From assembly GCA_029776255.1 (NCBI GenBank), contig JAKOTN010000114.1:1-64000 (forward strand): a DNA stretch of 64,000 nt, in the 5' to 3' direction. How positions within the stretch are numbered: the first letter of the stretch is position 1; every line of letters begins with the position of its first letter. This document shows, one piece after another, positions 1 to 8,569 of the stretch. The notes beneath the pieces are model-generated. The model was not told the DNA's origin. It ran no database searches and saw nothing but the letters and a program-made list of their open reading frames with translations. Made by a program: the position numbers and the translations under genes. The DNA comes from Pseudomonadota bacterium. Lineage in GTDB: Bacteria; Pseudomonadota; Gammaproteobacteria; Burkholderiales; Rhodocyclaceae.

Positions 1-144
1 CCGGGCCACTGCCCCACGATCAAGCGGCGCGAACATTACCGGGATTCCGCCACCGACCATGAAGCGCTCTCCGTTCAACGCAACGCCCCTCGCTGGATCA
101 AGGCACTGACCACGTTCGGCTTCATTTCACCAGCCAACGCCTGA
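1..144 (+). CDS. C-terminal end of an unidentified protein (cut by window edge)
   Basis: Frame 1 is open from the first base to a TGA at 142-144 and gives 47 residues ending in FGFISPANA. The 5' part lies outside the window. The fragment is basic with no motif I can name; it could be the tail of a transposase or of any cytoplasmic protein. Codon use fits the GC-rich surroundings. Identity unknown. Confidence 0.3.
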   Translation, partial: PGHCPTIKRREHYRDSATDHEALSVQRNAPRWIKALTTFGFISPANA

Positions 145-375
145 TCCCCTCAAGTATTCCCTGCATGCCCTTCTCCGGTCAGGCGCGCGATCGTCCCGAA
201 CACCACGTCTTTCACGCTAAACCCTCACCAGCAAAGGAAAGTGACCTCGAGAACGCTTGCGTGACCACTAGAGAATACGGAGAACAGAGAGGCGGCGGCG
301 AAAACGCCGCCTTCGCAGGGGTTGCACTCGCGTGCCATGCCCGGAAACCGCGCCAACACCAGGGAAACAGGTAAA
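145..375. other. Intergenic stretch without a recognisable gene
   Basis: About 230 bp between the partial ORF and the tRNA terminator. Short ORFs in it have no convincing ribosome binding site or family features. I see nothing else in it. Confidence 0.4.
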
Positions 376-405
376 AAAAAACCAACCAAGAACGGTTGGT
401 TTTTT
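376..405 (-). terminator. Intrinsic terminator of the tRNA-Ile gene
   Basis: A perfect dyad has AACCAACC (380-387) pairing with GGTTGGTT (394-401) around a 6-nt loop, extended by A/T pairs to 376 and 405. Read on the minus strand it ends in a run of T and begins 6 bp after the CCA end of the tRNA, so it most likely ends tRNA transcription. It could also act on the plus strand, where a T run is present too. Confidence 0.85.
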
Positions 406-410
406 AATAG

Positions 411-755
411 TGGTGGGCCCGCAGGGACTTGAACCCTGGACCAAAGGATTATGCGTGCCACTACGGCTTTCACCGCCCCTTTCGGGTTTGTGGTCTGGAC
501 TATACCTTCCCGTTACAGGCTGGCCGTCTAGTCTCTACACCTTCCCCGCGCGACGACGGGGCTTGGCTCGGTATTGGCGTGTCCCTTGGGAGAGAGTTAG
601 CGTTCACCGATTTTGACCAGTTCTACCCGCCGCCAGTACAACATCGCGACATTGCGACGCTACCGGCGGGCAACCCATGAAATCGACCAAGCGGCGAAAG
701 CCGCCGAGGTTGATTTCGCGAAGTCCTCTGCTCTGACCGACTGAGCTACAGGCCC
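411..755 (-). tRNA. ileX-like: tRNA-Ile(CAU), interrupted by a group I intron
   Basis: The 5' exon (755-722) forms acceptor strand GGGCCTG, D-arm GCTC/GAGC and anticodon 5' strand GAGGA followed by C32 and U33. The 3' exon (453-411) begins CATAA, then TCCTT, a T-arm CAGGG/CCCTG with loop TTCAAGT, acceptor strand CGGGCCC, A73 and an encoded CCA. Acceptor, D, anticodon and T stems all pair, with wobbles at 6-67 and 27-43. The joined loop is CUCAUAA. The body resembles bacterial tRNA-Ile2, whose C34 is changed to lysidine by TilS to read AUA, more than it resembles elongator tRNA-Met. Positions 454-721 interrupt the anticodon loop between U33 and C34. Confidence 0.9.
454..721 (-). ncRNA. Group I self-splicing intron in the anticodon loop of tRNA-Ile(CAU)
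   Basis: A 268-nt insert whose boundaries follow from the tRNA fold. The 5' exon ends in U33 and the intron ends in G (complement of base 454), as group I splicing requires. Two core segments match the Azoarcus tRNA-Ile intron closely as I remember it: GGUGUAGAGACUAGACGG (minus strand, within 522-543) and GAAGGUAUAGUCCAG (within 490-511), the conserved P3/P7/P8 region. A GGUC internal guide can pair with GACU at the 5' splice site and leaves the usual U-G wobble. It is too short for a homing endonuclease and no ORF is present. Subgroup IC3 is inferred from the Azoarcus likeness. Confidence 0.88.
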
Positions 756-762
756 GGGCGGT

Positions 763-768
763 ATTCTA
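763..768 (-). promoter_or_regulatory. Possible -10 box of the tRNA-Ile gene
   Basis: Minus-strand TAGAAT lies 7 bp before the mature tRNA 5' end, a suitable place for a -10 element. No good -35 is visible at the right distance, so this is tentative. Confidence 0.4.
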
Positions 769-914
769 CAGACTTGCGGCGCAATAACCAGTCGTCTGGC
801 CGGTCGTTCGCCGCAATTTTCCATGGCGGCGAATTTCTGCGACCGGTATCACCGTCGTCCGTCTGCCGAAGACGCTAAAATGCGCCTTTCGCTTTCCTCC
901 TCCTGCGTCCCCGC

Positions 915-1502
915 ATGTTTCCAACCGACTTCTCGTTGACTCTGCACTGCCACCCCGCCACTCCCGCGCCGGTGGTGCGCGCGCTCGACGCGCGCGCCGC
1001 GCTGAACGCCGCCGGCGATCTGGAACTGGCGTATTGCCTGCGTGGCGACATGGTCCGGCTGCGGATTCCCGAACCGCGCGCGCCGGAACGTGTGGACGGC
1101 CTTTGGGAACACACCTGTTTCGAAGTGTTCGTCGGCGCGACCGGGCACGCGGCGTATCGCGAGTTCAATTTTTCGCCTTCCGGCCAATGGGCGGCTTACG
1201 CGTTCTCCGACTACCGGGAGCGCGACCCGGCGCTGGAGGAGGCGCTTGCCCAGGTCGCGGCGCCGCGCATCGTCGCCCGGCTGTCTGCCGGACGGCTGGA
1301 ACTGGAGGCGCGCATCGCCGCCGCCGCGCTACCGACACCGACGGAAGGGACTTTGCTTTTGGCCGTGGCCGCGGTCGTCGAAGCCGCCGACCTCGTCGAC
1401 GGATGTCACAGCTACTGGGCGTTGCGCCACCCGGCGGCGCGGCCCGATTTCCACCATCGCGACGGTTTTGTCTTGCCGTTGACGTCGTCGTCCGCCGTCT
1501 GA
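915..1502 (+). CDS. DOMON-like domain protein
   Basis: 195 aa, ATG start. The sequence matches the DOMON-like family of short proteobacterial proteins related to type 9 carbohydrate-binding modules: an LRIPEP strand, then WEHTCFEVFV near residues 64-73 and YREFNFSPSGQWAAYAF near residues 81-97, the most conserved core of the family. There is no signal peptide or membrane segment, so it is probably cytoplasmic. Ligand and role are unknown. The next gene starts 11 bp after its stop, so the two are probably co-transcribed. Confidence 0.8.
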   Translation: MFPTDFSLTLHCHPATPAPVVRALDARAALNAAGDLELAYCLRGDMVRLRIPEPRAPERVDGLWEHTCFEVFVGATGHAAYREFNFSPSGQWAAYAFSDYRERDPALEEALAQVAAPRIVARLSAGRLELEARIAAAALPTPTEGTLLLAVAAVVEAADLVDGCHSYWALRHPAARPDFHHRDGFVLPLTSSSAV

Positions 1503-1513
1503 AGGAATCCTCG

Positions 1514-2725
1514 ATGCCCCTCCTTGAGTTCGGACTCGATCGACTGCTCGGCGACCCCGTTTTGCGCAAACCGCTGCACGGCCGCCGTCTGGCCCTGGTC
1601 GCCCATCCGGCGTCGGTCACCGCTCAATTGACGCACGCGCTCGATGCCCTGGCCGCGCTGCCCGACCTGAGGATCACCGCCGCCTTCGGTCCGCAGCACG
1701 GCCTGCGCGGCGACAAGCAGGACAACATGATCGAGTCGCCGGACTTTCTCGATCCGGTGCATGGCATTCCGGTATTCAGCCTTTACGGCGCGGTGCGGCG
1801 TCCGACGGTGGTCATGATGGCGACTTTCGATGTCTTGCTGGTCGATTTGCAGGATTTGGGCTGCCGGATTTACACCTTCATCACCACCTTGCGCTACCTG
1901 CTCGAAGCCGCCGCCGCCCACGGCAAGGCGGTGTGGATTCTCGACCGCCCGAACCCGGCCGGTCGGCCGGTCGAGGGCCTGCGGTTGCGAGCCGGGTGGG
2001 AGAGCTTCGTCGGCGCCGGGCCGCTGCCGATGCGTCACGGCTTGACGATGGGCGAACTGGCGCGCTGGTTCGTCGCCACATTGAACCTGAATGTCGATTG
2101 CACCGTGCTCCGCATGCGTGGCTGGCAAGCGGACGCGGCGCCGGGCCACGGCTGGCCCCTCGGCGAACGCAGCTGGGTCAATCCCAGCCCGAATGCCGCC
2201 AACCTGGCCATGGCGCGCTGCTACGCCGGTACTGTATTGCTCGAAGGCTGCACGCTTTCCGAAGGGCGCGGCACCACGCGTCCTCTGGAGATTTTCGGTG
2301 CCCCGGACATCGATGCCCGGCGGATTCTGGCTCGTATGGTGGCGCTGGCCCCGCATTGGCTGCAAGGCTGCCGTCTGCGCGAGTGCTGGTTCGAACCGAC
2401 CTTCCACAAACACGCCGGCACGCTCTGTCATGGCGTGCAGATTCATGTCGACGACCCCGGCTACCGGCACACCGCGTTTCGCCCCTGGCGTCTGCAAAGC
2501 CTGGCCTTCAAGGCCTTGCGACAAATTCAGCCGGACTATCCGCTGTGGCGCGATTTCGCCTACGAGTACGAATTCGACCGCCGGGCCATCGACCTGATCA
2601 ATGGCTCGCCCTTGCTGCGCGAATGGGTGGACGATCCGACGGCGACACCCGCCGACCTGGACGCGCTGGCAGGTGCCGACGAAGCCGCCTGGGAAGAGAC
2701 GCGCCGCGAGTTTCTGCTGTACTGA
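1514..2725 (+). CDS. namZ: DUF1343 family exo-beta-N-acetylmuramidase (NamZ-like)
   Basis: 403 aa. The start at ATG 1514 follows a GAAGGAA ribosome binding site; the frame is open further upstream but that part overlaps the DOMON gene. Family landmarks are LALVAHPASVT near residue 30, FGPQHGLRG near 60, LLVDLQDLGCRIYTF near 110 and WILDRPNPAGR near 140. DUF1343 proteins include NamZ of Bacillus subtilis, which removes terminal N-acetylmuramic acid from peptidoglycan fragments. I see no clear signal peptide, so an action on imported muropeptide fragments is possible. It probably forms an operon with the DOMON gene and dinB (gap 22 bp). Confidence 0.85.
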   Translation: MPLLEFGLDRLLGDPVLRKPLHGRRLALVAHPASVTAQLTHALDALAALPDLRITAAFGPQHGLRGDKQDNMIESPDFLDPVHGIPVFSLYGAVRRPTVVMMATFDVLLVDLQDLGCRIYTFITTLRYLLEAAAAHGKAVWILDRPNPAGRPVEGLRLRAGWESFVGAGPLPMRHGLTMGELARWFVATLNLNVDCTVLRMRGWQADAAPGHGWPLGERSWVNPSPNAANLAMARCYAGTVLLEGCTLSEGRGTTRPLEIFGAPDIDARRILARMVALAPHWLQGCRLRECWFEPTFHKHAGTLCHGVQIHVDDPGYRHTAFRPWRLQSLAFKALRQIQPDYPLWRDFAYEYEFDRRAIDLINGSPLLREWVDDPTATPADLDALAGADEAAWEETRREFLLY

Positions 2726-2747
2726 GCGCGCCCGTTTGCAGGCGACG

Positions 2748-3935
2748 ATGAACGCACCGCCGCGCCGCATCGCCCATCTCGACATGGACGCCTTCTACGC
2801 TTCAGTCGAACTGCTGCGTTACCCGGCGTTGCGCGGCCAGCCCGTGGCGATCGGCGGACGCGGCGAACGGCCCTCGACGAGCGACGACGGCACGCACCGT
2901 TTCGCCCGTCTGCGCGACTATGCCGGGCGCGGCGTGCTCACCACCGCCACCTACGAGGCGCGGGCGCTTGGCGTCTGTTCCGGAATGGGGATCATGAAAG
3001 CGGCGCGCCTGGCGCCGAACGCGATTTTGCTTCCGGTCGATTTCGTCGCCTACCGCCACTATTCGCGACTGTTCAAGGCCGCCGTGGCGGAGATCGCGCC
3101 GGTGATCGAGGATCGGGGCATCGACGAAATCCATATCGATCTCAGCGCGCTGCCGGACGACAGCGCGACGCTGGCGCGGCGCCTCAAGGACGCGGTGCGG
3201 CAAGCCACCGGCCTGTCATGCTCGATCGGCGTTGCCGCCAACAAGTTGCTGGCGAAAATCGGCTCCGACCTCGACAAACCCGATGGCATGACGCTGCTTG
3301 CCGACGGCGATCTGGCCACCCGCATTTGGCCGCTGCCGGTGCGCAAGATCAACGGCATCGGACCCAAGGCCGGCGCAAAGCTGGCCGCACTGGGCATCGC
3401 GACGATCGGCGATCTGGCGGCCACCGCCCCGCAACGCCTGCGGCAACACTTCGGCCCCGGTTACGGCGCCTGGCTGCGCGACGCCGCGCACGGCATCGAC
3501 ACACGGCCAGTGATCACCGACGCCGAGCCGAAATCGATCAGCCGTGAAACGACTTTCGAGCGCGATCTGCACCCGCGCGATGATCGGCTGGCCTTGCGCG
3601 GTATTTTCATCGACCTCTGCGCGCGCGTCGCCGACGACCTGCGGCGCAAGGGCTGCCTCGGCCGCACCATTGGCGTCAAGCTGCGCTTTTCCGACTTCGA
3701 GACGGTGACCCGCGATTTGACCCTTGCCACCGCCACCGCCGATCCGCAAGCGATTCGACGTGCCGCCGGCGACTGCCTGCGTCGCATCCCGCTGGACCGC
3801 AAGTTGCGGTTGCTCGGCGTTCGTGTCAGCGCGCTATCGCCGCCGCCCGCCATGGTCGGCCACACCGCGCCGCGACAAGGCGAATTGGCCTTGAACATCC
3901 CGCCGGGCAGCGGCCGGCTTCAGTTGCCGGACTGA
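2748..3935 (+). CDS. dinB: DNA polymerase IV (Y-family translesion polymerase)
   Basis: 395 aa from ATG 2748. Motifs in order: HLDMDAFYASVE (metal site) near residue 8, IDEIHIDLS with the second acidic group, CSIGVAANKLLAKIGSD near 160, and the helix-hairpin-helix INGIGPKAGAKLAALGI near 200. The protein copies damaged or stalled templates with low fidelity. The C-terminus has GELALNI, which could be a weak sliding-clamp-binding peptide. About 20 residues around position 40 (GRGERPSTSDDG) look like an insertion common in betaproteobacterial DinB. The last 16 bases overlap the 3' end of the convergent response regulator gene. Confidence 0.95.
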   Translation: MNAPPRRIAHLDMDAFYASVELLRYPALRGQPVAIGGRGERPSTSDDGTHRFARLRDYAGRGVLTTATYEARALGVCSGMGIMKAARLAPNAILLPVDFVAYRHYSRLFKAAVAEIAPVIEDRGIDEIHIDLSALPDDSATLARRLKDAVRQATGLSCSIGVAANKLLAKIGSDLDKPDGMTLLADGDLATRIWPLPVRKINGIGPKAGAKLAALGIATIGDLAATAPQRLRQHFGPGYGAWLRDAAHGIDTRPVITDAEPKSISRETTFERDLHPRDDRLALRGIFIDLCARVADDLRRKGCLGRTIGVKLRFSDFETVTRDLTLATATADPQAIRRAAGDCLRRIPLDRKLRLLGVRVSALSPPPAMVGHTAPRQGELALNIPPGSGRLQLPD

Positions 3936-4699
3936 CGCGCGTAGGACTTGAGCAAAGGCCATTGCCGGCGACTGACCGGCAAACGCTCGGGAATGTCCTG
4001 CAGGATGGTCTGCCATTGCGTCTCGGCGTCGTCGGACGCGCTCTTCTCGAAGCCGCAGATCGCGTCCCTGGCCGCGAGAATGCCGCGGTGCAGGCGGATG
4101 AACATCGTGCCGAATTCGACTTCAAGTTGCGTCAGCGATTCATCGAGCAAGTATTCGCGGTCGCGAGTGCGTGCGGTGACGTATTTGCGATCGGCCTTGA
4201 GATAGACGATCTCCTTGACCGGAACCAACAGCAGACGGCCGCGTTCGTGGCAGGAGAGATGACTGCGCGCGGCCGTTCGCGGCAGAAGCGCATGGGTTTC
4301 CGTCGCCGCCGGACGGTTGGCGACGACCTTGCGCAGCGCCAGCAGCAGGCGCTGCGCACGCACCGGTTTGAGCAGATAGTCGACGGCGTTGAGATCGAAG
4401 GCTTGCACCGCGTAGGCGTCGTAGGCGGTCACGAATACCACGATCGGTGGCGGACACAGCCGCGCCAGATGGCGGGCCAGTTCGATACCGTCCATGATCG
4501 GCATGCGGATGTCGACCAGCGCCACGTCGACCGGCCGCTGGGCGAGCAACGCCAGGGCCTGCGCCCCGTTTTCGGCCTCGGCGACGATGTCGTTGGGCAG
4601 TTCCGGCGCGATGTCGGCCAACAAGTCGCGCAAGCGGGCGCGCGCCGGCGCCTCGTCGTCGACGAGAAGAATCGAGAGCGCGGCGGGTGGTTGGCTCAT
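3920..4699 (-). CDS. LytTR-type response regulator (AlgR/LytR family)
   Basis: 259 aa from ATG 4699. The receiver domain (about residues 8-125) has acidic LLVDDE, phospho-acceptor Asp63 in LVDIRMPIMDG, FVTAYD and the LLKPV lysine. A LytTR DNA-binding domain (about 150-245) carries VKEIVYLKADRKYVTA and FIRLHRGILA. It is probably phosphorylated by the adjacent histidine kinase, with which it shares a 4-bp ATGA overlap. Relatives such as AlgR control surface polysaccharide, pili or cell wall functions; the target here is unknown. Confidence 0.92.
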   Translation of the reverse strand: MSQPPAALSILLVDDEAPARARLRDLLADIAPELPNDIVAEAENGAQALALLAQRPVDVALVDIRMPIMDGIELARHLARLCPPPIVVFVTAYDAYAVQAFDLNAVDYLLKPVRAQRLLLALRKVVANRPAATETHALLPRTAARSHLSCHERGRLLLVPVKEIVYLKADRKYVTARTRDREYLLDESLTQLEVEFGTMFIRLHRGILAARDAICGFEKSASDDAETQWQTILQDIPERLPVSRRQWPLLKSYARQSGN

Positions 4700-5733
4700 G
4701 CTGGCGGAGGCGTGCGGCAGGGCAAAACGATGCGGACCCGGTATTCGCGCCGGCCGTCGGCGAGCGTCACCGCGCCGTTCTCGATGCGCGCTTCCAGATC
4801 GTAATACAGCGTCAGGCGCTCGCGGATATTGTCGAGCGCCATGTGATTGCCGTGCTGTTTTCTGGATTCGCCGCAACACGGGTTGGTCAGATCGATATGT
4901 AAATCGTCGCCCCGGCGCGTCAGGCGGATACGGATGGTGCCGATGGTCGTTGACGGTTCGACGCCGTGATAAATGGCGTTTTCCAGCAAGGGCTGCACCA
5001 GCAGCGGCGGCACTTTCAGGTCGGAAGGCAAGTCGGCGATTTCCCAGCGCACGTCGAGTCGCTCGGCAAGGCGCAATTTTTCGAGGTCCAGATACTGCCG
5101 GCACAGGGCCAACTCTTCCGATAACGGCACCAGTTCGCGATGATCGCGCATCAGGGCACGAAACAGATCGGCCAACTCTTCGAGCGCCGTTTCCGCCCGC
5201 CGGGGATCGGCGCGGATGAGCGACAACACGGCGTTGAGGCTGTTGAACAGGAAATGCGGCCGAATGCGCGCGGTCAGGGCCTGCAGGCGGGCTTCCACCA
5301 GGGCCGGCGACAGCGCGTCGGCGCGCAGAACGAAGTAGGCAAGCATCAGGCCGGCGGCCATGGCGCCGAGCAGGCCGGCGCGAGTCAGGCTTTGCGGACC
5401 TCCGTCGGCAAATAACAGCCGCTGCCAGATTTCGCCGAGAACGACCGCGGAAGCGCCGGCCAGCAGTACGACCAGCGCGCGCGCGACCCACGGCGGCAAA
5501 CGGGCCAACGATTTGCCGACGAGGGCCAGCAGCGCCAGATTGAGCAGCAGCAGCGGCTGCACCCGTGGCGCCATGTCGATGTAGCGTTGCAGGCTATCGC
5601 CGACGCCGTCGCTTTGCACCAGCGCCGCCGCCAGCGCCAGCAGGTTAACGCCCAACAAGGCACGCAACATGACACCGGAATTGCGAAAGTCCGGCAGGGA
5701 TTGGCCCGCATGGTTTTGCTTTATACTTGCCAT
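4696..5733 (-). CDS. LytS/AlgZ-type sensor histidine kinase
   Basis: 345 aa. Four hydrophobic segments lie between residues 22 and 138, then a His_kinase domain with phospho-acceptor His160 in RPHFLFNSLN and an ATPase domain with LLVQPLLENAIYHGV (N box). There is no separate periplasmic sensor domain, so the signal is probably sensed in the membrane. It is first in a two-gene operon with the LytTR regulator and divergent from argH across a 61-bp gap that must hold both promoters. AlgZ-like is the best comparison; the stimulus cannot be read from sequence. Confidence 0.9.
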   Translation of the reverse strand: MASIKQNHAGQSLPDFRNSGVMLRALLGVNLLALAAALVQSDGVGDSLQRYIDMAPRVQPLLLLNLALLALVGKSLARLPPWVARALVVLLAGASAVVLGEIWQRLLFADGGPQSLTRAGLLGAMAAGLMLAYFVLRADALSPALVEARLQALTARIRPHFLFNSLNAVLSLIRADPRRAETALEELADLFRALMRDHRELVPLSEELALCRQYLDLEKLRLAERLDVRWEIADLPSDLKVPPLLVQPLLENAIYHGVEPSTTIGTIRIRLTRRGDDLHIDLTNPCCGESRKQHGNHMALDNIRERLTLYYDLEARIENGAVTLADGRREYRVRIVLPCRTPPPA

Positions 5734-5794
5734 TGATCGAAGTGGCGCCTGAGCAAGGTTCTACGAGTGATTCTAGCCTAGGAACCTGTTTTTC

Positions 5795-7201
5795 ATGAGT
5801 CAATCGGAGTCTTCCCAATACACGTGGGCCGGTCGTTTTTCCGAGCCGATGTCCGAGCTTGTCAAGCGCTACACCGCCTCGGTCGGTTTTGATCGGCGGA
5901 TGTGGCGACAGGATATCCGCGCCTCCCTGGCCCACGCCACGATGCTGGCCCAACAGCGTATCATCGGCCGCCAGGACCTCGCCGACATCGAACGCGGCAT
6001 GGCGCAGGTAGCCCGTGAAATCGAGACCGGCGACTTCGTCTGGTCGCTCGATCTGGAAGACGTGCACCTGAACATCGAAAAGCGCCTGACCGCGCTGGTC
6101 GGCGATGCCGGCAAGCGCCTGCATACCGGACGCTCGCGCAACGACCAGGTGGCCACCGACATCCGGCTGTATCTGCGCGACGCCATCGACGACATCCTGA
6201 TTCTGCTGGATACGTTTCAGGATCGCCTGCTGGATCTGGCCGAGAAAGAAGCGGCGACGCCGTTGCCGGGATGCACGCATTTGCAGGTGGCACAACCGGT
6301 TACTTTCGGCCATCACCTGCTGGCCTATTGCGAAATGGCGCGGCGCGACGCCGAACGCTTCGCTGATTGCCGCCGCCGCACCAACCGTTTACCGCTCGGC
6401 GCCGCCGCGCTGGCTGGAACCACGTACCCGATCGACCGCCATCTGGTGGCGGAACTGCTGGGGTTCGAGGGCGTTTGCGAAAACTCGTTGGACGCCGTTT
6501 CGGACCGCGACTTCGCCATCGAATTCTGCGCTGCCAGCGCGCTGACGATGATGCATTTCTCGCGTCTTTCCGAGGAACTGGTGTTGTGGATGAACCCGCG
6601 CTTCGGTTTCATCCGGATTGCCGATCGCTTCTGCACCGGCAGTTCGATCATGCCGCAGAAGAAAAACCCTGATGTGCCCGAACTGGCTCGTGGTAAAACC
6701 GGGCGGGTCTACGGACACTTGCTGGCCTTGCTGACCCTGATGAAAGGACAGCCGCTGGCCTACAACAAGGACAACCAGGAAGACAAGGAACCGCTTTTCG
6801 ACGCCGTCGATACGGTCAGCGACACCTTGCGCATTTTCGCCGAGATGATTCCTGGCATCGCCTGCAACCCCGAACGGATGCGCGAGGCCTTGCGACAAGG
6901 CTTCGCCACCGCCACCGATCTGGCCGATTACCTGACCCGCAAGGGTTTGCCGTTCCGCGACGCGCACGAAGCCGTCGGCCTGGCGGTGCGCCGCGCCGAG
7001 GAACTTGGCGTCGACCTGGCGCGGTTGCCACTGAGCGAATTGCGACGATTTTCGGCTTTGGTCGAGGACGATGTGTTCGCTGTCCTGACGATCGACGGCT
7101 CGCTGGCCGCGCGCAATCATTTCGGCGGCACCGCGCCGACGCAGGTACTAGCGGCGGTTTCGCGTGCGCGCGCTCGCCGGGCGCCACCGGCAACCGGGTG
7201 A
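5795..7201 (+). CDS. argH: Argininosuccinate lyase
   Basis: 468 aa, the usual length. It splits argininosuccinate into arginine and fumarate, the last step of arginine synthesis, as a cytoplasmic tetramer. Seen: WAGRFSEP at the N-terminus, [12 protein letters not shown] near residue 110, [12 protein letters not shown] near 155 and the signature loop [15 protein letters not shown] near 282 with the catalytic serine. The next gene begins within its stop codon if that gene's first GTG is used, which suggests read-through into the kinase gene. Confidence 0.97.
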   Translation: MSQSESSQYTWAGRFSEPMSELVKRYTASVGFDRRMWRQDIRASLAHATMLAQQRIIGRQDLADIERGMAQVAREIETGDFVWSLDLEDVHLNIEKRLTALVGDAGKRLHTGRSRNDQVATDIRLYLRDAIDDILILLDTFQDRLLDLAEKEAATPLPGCTHLQVAQPVTFGHHLLAYCEMARRDAERFADCRRRTNRLPLGAAALAGTTYPIDRHLVAELLGFEGVCENSLDAVSDRDFAIEFCAASALTMMHFSRLSEELVLWMNPRFGFIRIADRFCTGSSIMPQKKNPDVPELARGKTGRVYGHLLALLTLMKGQPLAYNKDNQEDKEPLFDAVDTVSDTLRIFAEMIPGIACNPERMREALRQGFATATDLADYLTRKGLPFRDAHEAVGLAVRRAEELGVDLARLPLSELRRFSALVEDDVFAVLTIDGSLAARNHFGGTAPTQVLAAVSRARARRAPPATG

Positions 7202-8505
7202 CAATAGGCAATACGCGCGTGGACAAGATCGGAAAATACGAACTGATCCGTCAAATTGGACGCGGCGCCACCGCCACCGTTTACCTTGGCCGCGACCCCT
7301 TCACGCAGCGCGAGGTTGCCGTCAAGGTTGCCTTTCCCGGCATTCTGAAAGACTCGCAGCGAGGGCGGATGTACAAGCATCTGTTCCTCAACGAGGCGGC
7401 ATTGGTCGGAAAACTGCAGCATCCGCACATCGTGCAAACCTACGATGCCGTCGTCGAAGAGCAGTTATGCTACATCGTCATGGAGTATGTGGCCGGCGGC
7501 ACGCTGGAAAACGTATGCACGCCGGACAAGCTGCTGTCGGTCGAGCGGGTGGTCGAAATCATTTTCAAATGCACGCGCGCGCTCGATTTCGCCGTCCGCG
7601 CCAGCATCATCCATCGCGACATCAAACCGGCGAACATCCTGCTGGTCGACCCCGATGCGGAAAAGGGCGACATCAAACTCTCCGATTTCGGCGCCGCGAT
7701 CATCGGCTCGCCCGACCGCACCCTGGTGCTTGGCGTCGGCTCACCCGCTTACATGTCGCCGCAGCAGGTAAAGGAAATGACCCTGGATCATCGCACCGAC
7801 ATCTATTCCCTCGGGGTGGTGATGTACCAGTTGCTGACCGGGCAACTCCCTTTCCAGGGACGCAACAGTTACGAGATGATCTATCAGATCGTGAACACCG
7901 AGCCTCGCAAACCGTCGACCTTGCGTTGCGATCTCCCGCCGTCGCTCGATGCCATCGTCGCCAAGGCGATGAGCAAGAAGATCAACAAGCGCTATCGAAA
8001 CTGGTCCGAATTTGGCACCGATCTGGCAAAAGCCTTCGGCGACCGGCGCATCAATGTGCCCGCCAGCAAGATCGCCGACTTCGAAAAATTCGAAACGCTA
8101 CGTGCTTTTCCCTTCTTCGACGATTTTACCGATGCCGAGATTTGGGAAGTGGTACGCGTTTCCGAGTGGATTGGCGTTGCCGCCGGCGAAAATGTCATCC
8201 AGGACGGCAAGCTGGGCGATTGTTTCTATTTTCTGACCGCCGGTGAACTGAAAGTGCTCAAGAACGGCAAGATGCTGGACGTGCTGAACGTCGGCGAATG
8301 TTTCGGCGAGATGGCGGTGATCTGCAAAACCTTGCCGAAGCGCGTGGCCGACATCTTCGCCTTGACCGACGCCAAGCTCGTCAAGATTTCCGGCGATGCC
8401 TTCCGGACCACATCCGAAGGGTGTCGCATGCACTTCTACCAATCTTTTTTCGTCGTCGTCAGCGACCGCTTGTCGGCGGCGAACACCCGTCTCGTGACAT
8501 TTTGA
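7198..8505 (+). CDS. Ser/Thr protein kinase with C-terminal cyclic-nucleotide-binding domain
   Basis: 435 aa if GTG 7198 is used (4-bp overlap with argH); GTG 7219, giving MDKIGKYE, is equally possible. The Hanks-type kinase has glycine loop GRGATATVY (21-29), Lys43 in VAVKV, catalytic HRDIKPAN (from residue 139), DFG at 163-165 and GSPAYMSP. From about residue 300 comes a cNMP-binding fold with [10 protein letters not shown] and a following arginine. No transmembrane helix separates the two parts, so it is soluble, unlike PknB. A natural reading is that the C-terminal domain senses cAMP, c-di-GMP or another ligand and gates the kinase. Substrates are unknown. It converges on the J-domain operon. 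Confidence 0.9.
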   Translation: MTIGNTRVDKIGKYELIRQIGRGATATVYLGRDPFTQREVAVKVAFPGILKDSQRGRMYKHLFLNEAALVGKLQHPHIVQTYDAVVEEQLCYIVMEYVAGGTLENVCTPDKLLSVERVVEIIFKCTRALDFAVRASIIHRDIKPANILLVDPDAEKGDIKLSDFGAAIIGSPDRTLVLGVGSPAYMSPQQVKEMTLDHRTDIYSLGVVMYQLLTGQLPFQGRNSYEMIYQIVNTEPRKPSTLRCDLPPSLDAIVAKAMSKKINKRYRNWSEFGTDLAKAFGDRRINVPASKIADFEKFETLRAFPFFDDFTDAEIWEVVRVSEWIGVAAGENVIQDGKLGDCFYFLTAGELKVLKNGKMLDVLNVGECFGEMAVICKTLPKRVADIFALTDAKLVKISGDAFRTTSEGCRMHFYQSFFVVVSDRLSAANTRLVTF

Positions 8506-8569
8506 AACGCCGCCGTGCGCGCATCGGGTGGCCGGAACACGCGGACCCGGATAACGGTGTCGATGTGTG

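Noticed and set aside
411-755. Two broken tRNA fragments or a tRNA pseudogene
   Set aside because: Both halves pair perfectly with each other when the 268-nt insert is removed, and the insert has group I intron core sequence.
1034-1513. Long N-terminal extension of the NamZ gene
   Set aside because: It overlaps the DOMON-like gene in another frame and reads as Arg-rich shadow sequence; ATG 1514 has a ribosome binding site.
1412-2785. 457-aa minus-strand ORF
   Set aside because: Antisense to namZ; composition is typical of a GC-rich shadow frame and no family features are present.
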